From assembly GCA_002914805.1 (NCBI GenBank), contig JXTB01000261.1, forward strand, positions 345,166-409,165: a stretch of DNA of 64,000 bases. The letters are read 5' to 3'. Below, piece after piece: positions 60,501-64,000 of the stretch. The notes below the pieces were generated by a model, which searched no databases, was not told the DNA's origin, and worked only from the letters and a program-made list of their open reading frames with translations. Position numbers and translations under genes: made by a program. Each line of letters begins with the position of its first letter. The stretch's first letter is position 1. The stretch is from Parasponia andersonii (taxonomy: Eukaryota > Streptophyta > Magnoliopsida > Rosales > Cannabaceae).

Positions 60501-61541
60501 ACTAAAATTATTATAAATTTTAATTTGGCTTTCTTGTATCTAGATAAGTGATTATTGGGCTAAAGTATTTAGAGTCCAAATACAAACAAGCCATATTAAC
60601 AACTTCAATTTGGATTCTCCTATTAGGCCAAATTTAGAGCTCAATAGCAAACACAATTAATTAAGTCCATACCATATTAATAATGGTAGTAGTCATATAT
60701 ATCATATTATTTATCTAATCAAACTTAAATGCATAAATATATACTAACTATTCTATTATCACATATTTGAAAAAGAAAATCAATATTACTTATTAAATTA
60801 ATATATTAAGAGGTTAATATTAAAATTAATTAATCAAATACTCAATACATTAAATAATAATTATATACATGAATTTGGAAATGCATATCTTTTTATTTTT
60901 TATTAGGCACACGTGATTAAAACTGACTTTCATGTGTGTATTCTACTGTAACTATTTCCACAAAATTCGTTAGTGTATAAATATTGAATTTATGTGATTA
61001 AATAATTTAAATAAACATAGTAAATTTTAGGCTAAGTAACAAACTTGATTTTACAATATGAGTCCTAAAGTTAATGTACTTAAAGGTAATTTGAGCTCAC
61101 TTTACCTAAATCGTCATACCTTCACCTATCTATTCCATTGAAATATAAGTGTTCTTTCATATTTTTAACACCTATCTTTTCCAAATTTCCACATTTAATA
61201 CACAGATATGGAATTAAATTGGAATATTTGATATTTTCAATAGCAAATTCTAAAAAGCTATCAACTCTCTTTTTATATTCAGTAGATAGTCTATCTGCTA
61301 ATACCTATTCCTTATCCATTCTAAGCATAATTGGAAAATAAAAAAAAAAAAACTGATATAAAAAACTAACTAAATTGAATACCATAAAAAATTGTACATA
61401 ATCTCCCCTATTTCTAGCATTAACTAATTGAGTAACTAAACCACCAATTATACATTAACACTCATTTCAAATTATTCTTATATTTCTAAGTACTATCAAA
61501 TTCAGAACTTAATTTATTCTTAAATAGTCTCATTTGTTACA
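57561..61541 (-). repeat. Probable 5' LTR of the second Tekay-like gypsy element
   Basis: On the minus strand it ends TGTTACA at 57561, immediately before the PBS, and probably starts TGTAACAAATGAG at 61541, giving about 3.98 kb. A TATA-type CCTATAAATAGGG occurs on the minus strand at about 59897-59909. The 3' boundary is well supported by the PBS. The 5' boundary is inferred only from the terminal TGTAACA...TGTTACA symmetry, since the partner LTR is outside the window. Small ORFs inside are not genes. Confidence 0.55.
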
Positions 61542-61699
61542 AACAATTTGTCAATCAACCAAATATAACATATGACAAAATAATCTCAACACAAATAATA
61601 AACTCAAGCAATCCCACACAATTATAACATCATCATATCACCACAACATACAATTTCCTATATGATATCATATCTCATCTAAATAAAATTTTCTAAAAT

Positions 61700-62969
61700 A
61701 ATAAGATAAATCCAATGTGAAAATGACATAAGTTAATAAAAGAAAAAAAATTGAGAAAACATACCTCAGTTTGCTCAGTTTGCTAATTCACAAATAATCT
61801 AAGTACTCTAACTTCTATTAAAACCTATATGCAAATTAAAATGATAAATAAAATTAAACATCTATAATCTACAATACTTTAAATTTAAAAATTCATTTAT
61901 TTGAAATAAGTATATATGCAAAATAAGAATTTTGACAACTAAAAAATGATATAGAATTCTATAATAACAATCTATATCCAACAAATAAAAAAGTTTAGAA
62001 TCATATCAAGTTAACCTTTCAAAGTATCTAATATAAAATTTGTAGAAATTGAGAGAGCCTACCTCAATTTTAAACTTTTGTAACTAATGATCAACTTCAC
62101 ATGTCTTCACCCAATTAAAAATATTGACTATGTAAATTTCTAAAAAACTACACAATATTCAATTAAAATTGCATAAATTTGGATTAATTGACACTAAGGA
62201 TGGAAATTAAAAAGCATAACCTAATATATGATTTCTAGTAAATAAACATGAAATTGGTATAAATTCATATAACATACCTTCAATTTGAAACTTTTTACAA
62301 CTAAATGAACTCACATTTCACATAAAATAAATAAAAAAAATAGCATCAAAATAATAACAAATTCGGATTAATTTGCACCTAAATAGCAAAATATACGCAA
62401 AACAAAGATTTCTAGTAAATAAATAGTCTAACTAATACTTACAAGAGTAAAGATTATCAATGCATGCTCAAGATATTCACATTTGATAAATTAGGGTTCC
62501 AAATATAAACTTTTTCAAATATAACCTAAAAAATAAAATTTCTACAAAATAATTGGTCAAAATCATGGTTTAGACAATAGGAAATCTAATTTTAGTGACA
62601 AAAATGAATTTAAAAGCTTAAATATACCTTGTTTGCCGGAAAAAATGGTAAAAATGGTGGAAGAGGGAGACTTGGCCGCGGTTGGAAGTGAAGAGGAAAG
62701 GGGGAGCGAGTTGTCTGCTGGGCTCGTTTTGGAGTCCTTTATATTGGGTCCCGGGCACCGAGAAAAGTGTATCACGGTGCCTTATGAGCGCCGTGAAAGT
62801 TAAATGCAATGGCACCCAAAGGGCCTCATTAAAGATGGGATATCACGGCGCCTCTTAGGCGCTGTGGTATTGCCTTCATTTATCATGGTGCTTATTAAGC
62901 GCCGTGATAGTTAATCAATTATCATGGTGTGTCCGTATACGCGTCGTGATATAGATATTTTTAGTAGTG
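61700..62969 (-). mobile_element. CACTA transposon 5' end and leader (inverted relative to its body)
   Basis: On the minus strand it starts CACTACTAAAAATATC at 62969. Four hairpin-forming subterminal repeats occupy 62770-62950 (ATCACGGCGCC-TCTTA-GGCGCTGTGGT type), followed by an AT-rich leader with repeated exon-like borders (AATTGAGGTAGG, AACTGAGGTATG, AATTGAAGGTATG at about 62064, 61770 and 62284). No transposase N-terminus is seen. The junction with the former left flank of the gypsy LTR lies somewhere in 61542-61760. Confidence 0.65.
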
Positions 62970-64000
62970 CCTATGCTGAAGTACTGGATTGAGCTCAAAT
63001 TTTAGCTGAAGATGATGAAAAGTCTAGTCAGCCAGAGAATCACAAAGCAAATGGATATCAAAAAAGAAAACTGTGGAATAAGAACAATTAAAAATGGAAA
63101 TCAAACAATAATGGAGGTGGCAAAGTTGGCAACAATAGCAAGTGAGCAGCGATAACTTACAGAAGTGTAGAAAGGCTTACTTAGGCAAATGTCACATGGG
63201 TTCTAACTTGTGCTTTAAATATGGAAAGCTAAGACACTTCAATAAAGATTGCAAGGAGAACCCAACCATTGGTGATAGTAATGGGCAGAAGAAAGCACAA
63301 GGGCGTATATATGCCATGACATATGAAGAGGCTAACACTTTTTCGGATGTTATAATAGGTACCATGATTGTTTCTAGTATTCCTGCCTTTGTTTTGATTG
63401 ATTTTGGTGCTACCCATTTATTTGTCAACTTATCTTTCACAAAACAATTAGAAGTTATGCCAAAACGTTTAGATAGAAGGTTTAGTATTTCAATAACATG
63501 AGAAACCATTCTAAACTCTAGCTGTAAATTTAAAGGATATAAAATCCTAATTAATGGACAAGAAATTTTGGTCGATCTTGTTCTTCTTGACATTAGTGAT
63601 TTTGATATAATTCTTGGCATGGATTGGTTGAGTGTGAACCATGCAACGATTGATTGTAGTAGAAAGGAAGTAGGGTTCTAGCTTCTGGCTGGACAAAGTT
63701 TTTCATTCTTCAGAGTTAGGAGTGTATCTCGCATACCTATTATTATTGTAATGAAGGCTCAATATATGCTAAACAAAGGTTGTGTTGGTTTCCTAGTATC
63801 ATTAATTGAAGTACCAAAGAAAGAGATTGCTATAGACCAGGTACCAGTTATTCAAGACTTTATTGTGAGATTGAGTTTGTAATAAATATAGTTCCTCGCA
63901 CTATGCCTATTTCCAAGACACCTTATCGTATGGCTTTAACTGAATTGAAAGAACTTAAAGAGTAACTCCAAGACCTTCTGGATAAGAAGTTCATCAGGCC
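62970..64000 (+). pseudogene. Second half of gag and start of pol of the second Tekay-like gypsy element
   Basis: Starts at the target duplication CCT (62970-62972). The frame reads AEVLD, stop, AQILAEDDEKSSQPEN, the gag C-terminus. A zinc knuckle CFKYGKLRHFNKDC (63211-63252) has its second Cys changed to Tyr, the protease motif reads LIDFGATHLF (about 63391) instead of DSGATHS, and DFDIILGMDWLSVNHATIDC follows at about 63600. The segment leading into RT starts near 63800 and runs off the window. Stops lie at 62988, at about 63499 and at 63679. Confidence 0.85.

Overview
This is a plant nuclear genome window, most likely from a eudicot. It is AT-rich, with spliced genes that have GT-AG introns, plant-specific protein families (a NAC transcription factor, an ARV1 homologue), plant LTR-retrotransposon lineages (Tekay-like and Tat-like Ty3/gypsy, Ty1/copia), a CACTA (En/Spm) transposon and many (TA)n microsatellites. 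I cannot name the species from sequence alone. More than half of the window is transposable element, mostly degenerate and nested.

Layout. 1-663 and 11135 to about 12000 are the two halves of an old Ty3/gypsy relic. It was split by a complete Tekay-like gypsy element (664-11129, TSD TAAAC, LTRs of about 2.85-2.93 kb, gag-pol 3710-8156 carrying 12 stop codons and one frameshift). 12000-17950 is AT-rich intergenic DNA with MITE-like repeats, a 350-bp foldback element, a 75-bp tandem repeat and a degenerate second copy (15780-16050) of the downstream gene's promoter. 17950-20215 holds an apparently functional four-exon NAC gene (308 aa), with a long hairpin just after its stop codon. 20400-22900 is a block with LINE-1 RNase H remnants and a decayed tRNA-Met gene. 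23022-23480 looks like the end of a CACTA element. 23763-28756 is a degenerate Ty1/copia element on the minus strand. 29412-29669 is an orphan, frameshifted first exon resembling the Mpv17/PMP22 family. 29880-30340 is a broken piece of an ARV1 3' end.

31303-42611 is a complete-length Tat-lineage gypsy element on the minus strand (TSD CTATT, TIR TGTTG/CAACA). It carries an additional gene on the opposite strand (33070-35221) between pol and the 3' LTR. Its reverse transcriptase has lost the catalytic motif. 42955-47580 repeats, in the same order, the 20400-22900 plus 29880-30340 block, and leads directly into an intact nine-exon ARV1 gene on the minus strand (47492-49356, 230 aa). ARV1 and NAC are the only two protein-coding host genes that look intact.

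50276-62969 contains a CACTA transposon (TNP2 transposase, DUF4218/DUF4216-like segments, En/Spm plant transposase domain, Ulp1-type protease). It had inserted in the gag gene of another gypsy element with target duplication CCT. A later inversion split both elements: the CACTA body and 3' end, the first half of gag and the gypsy 5' LTR are now inverted relative to the CACTA 5' end and the second half of gag-pol (62970-64000, running off the window). The two target-site copies lie on opposite strands, which is the best evidence for the inversion. This rearrangement, the antisense gene of the Tat element and the duplicated NAC promoter are the most interesting points of the window.
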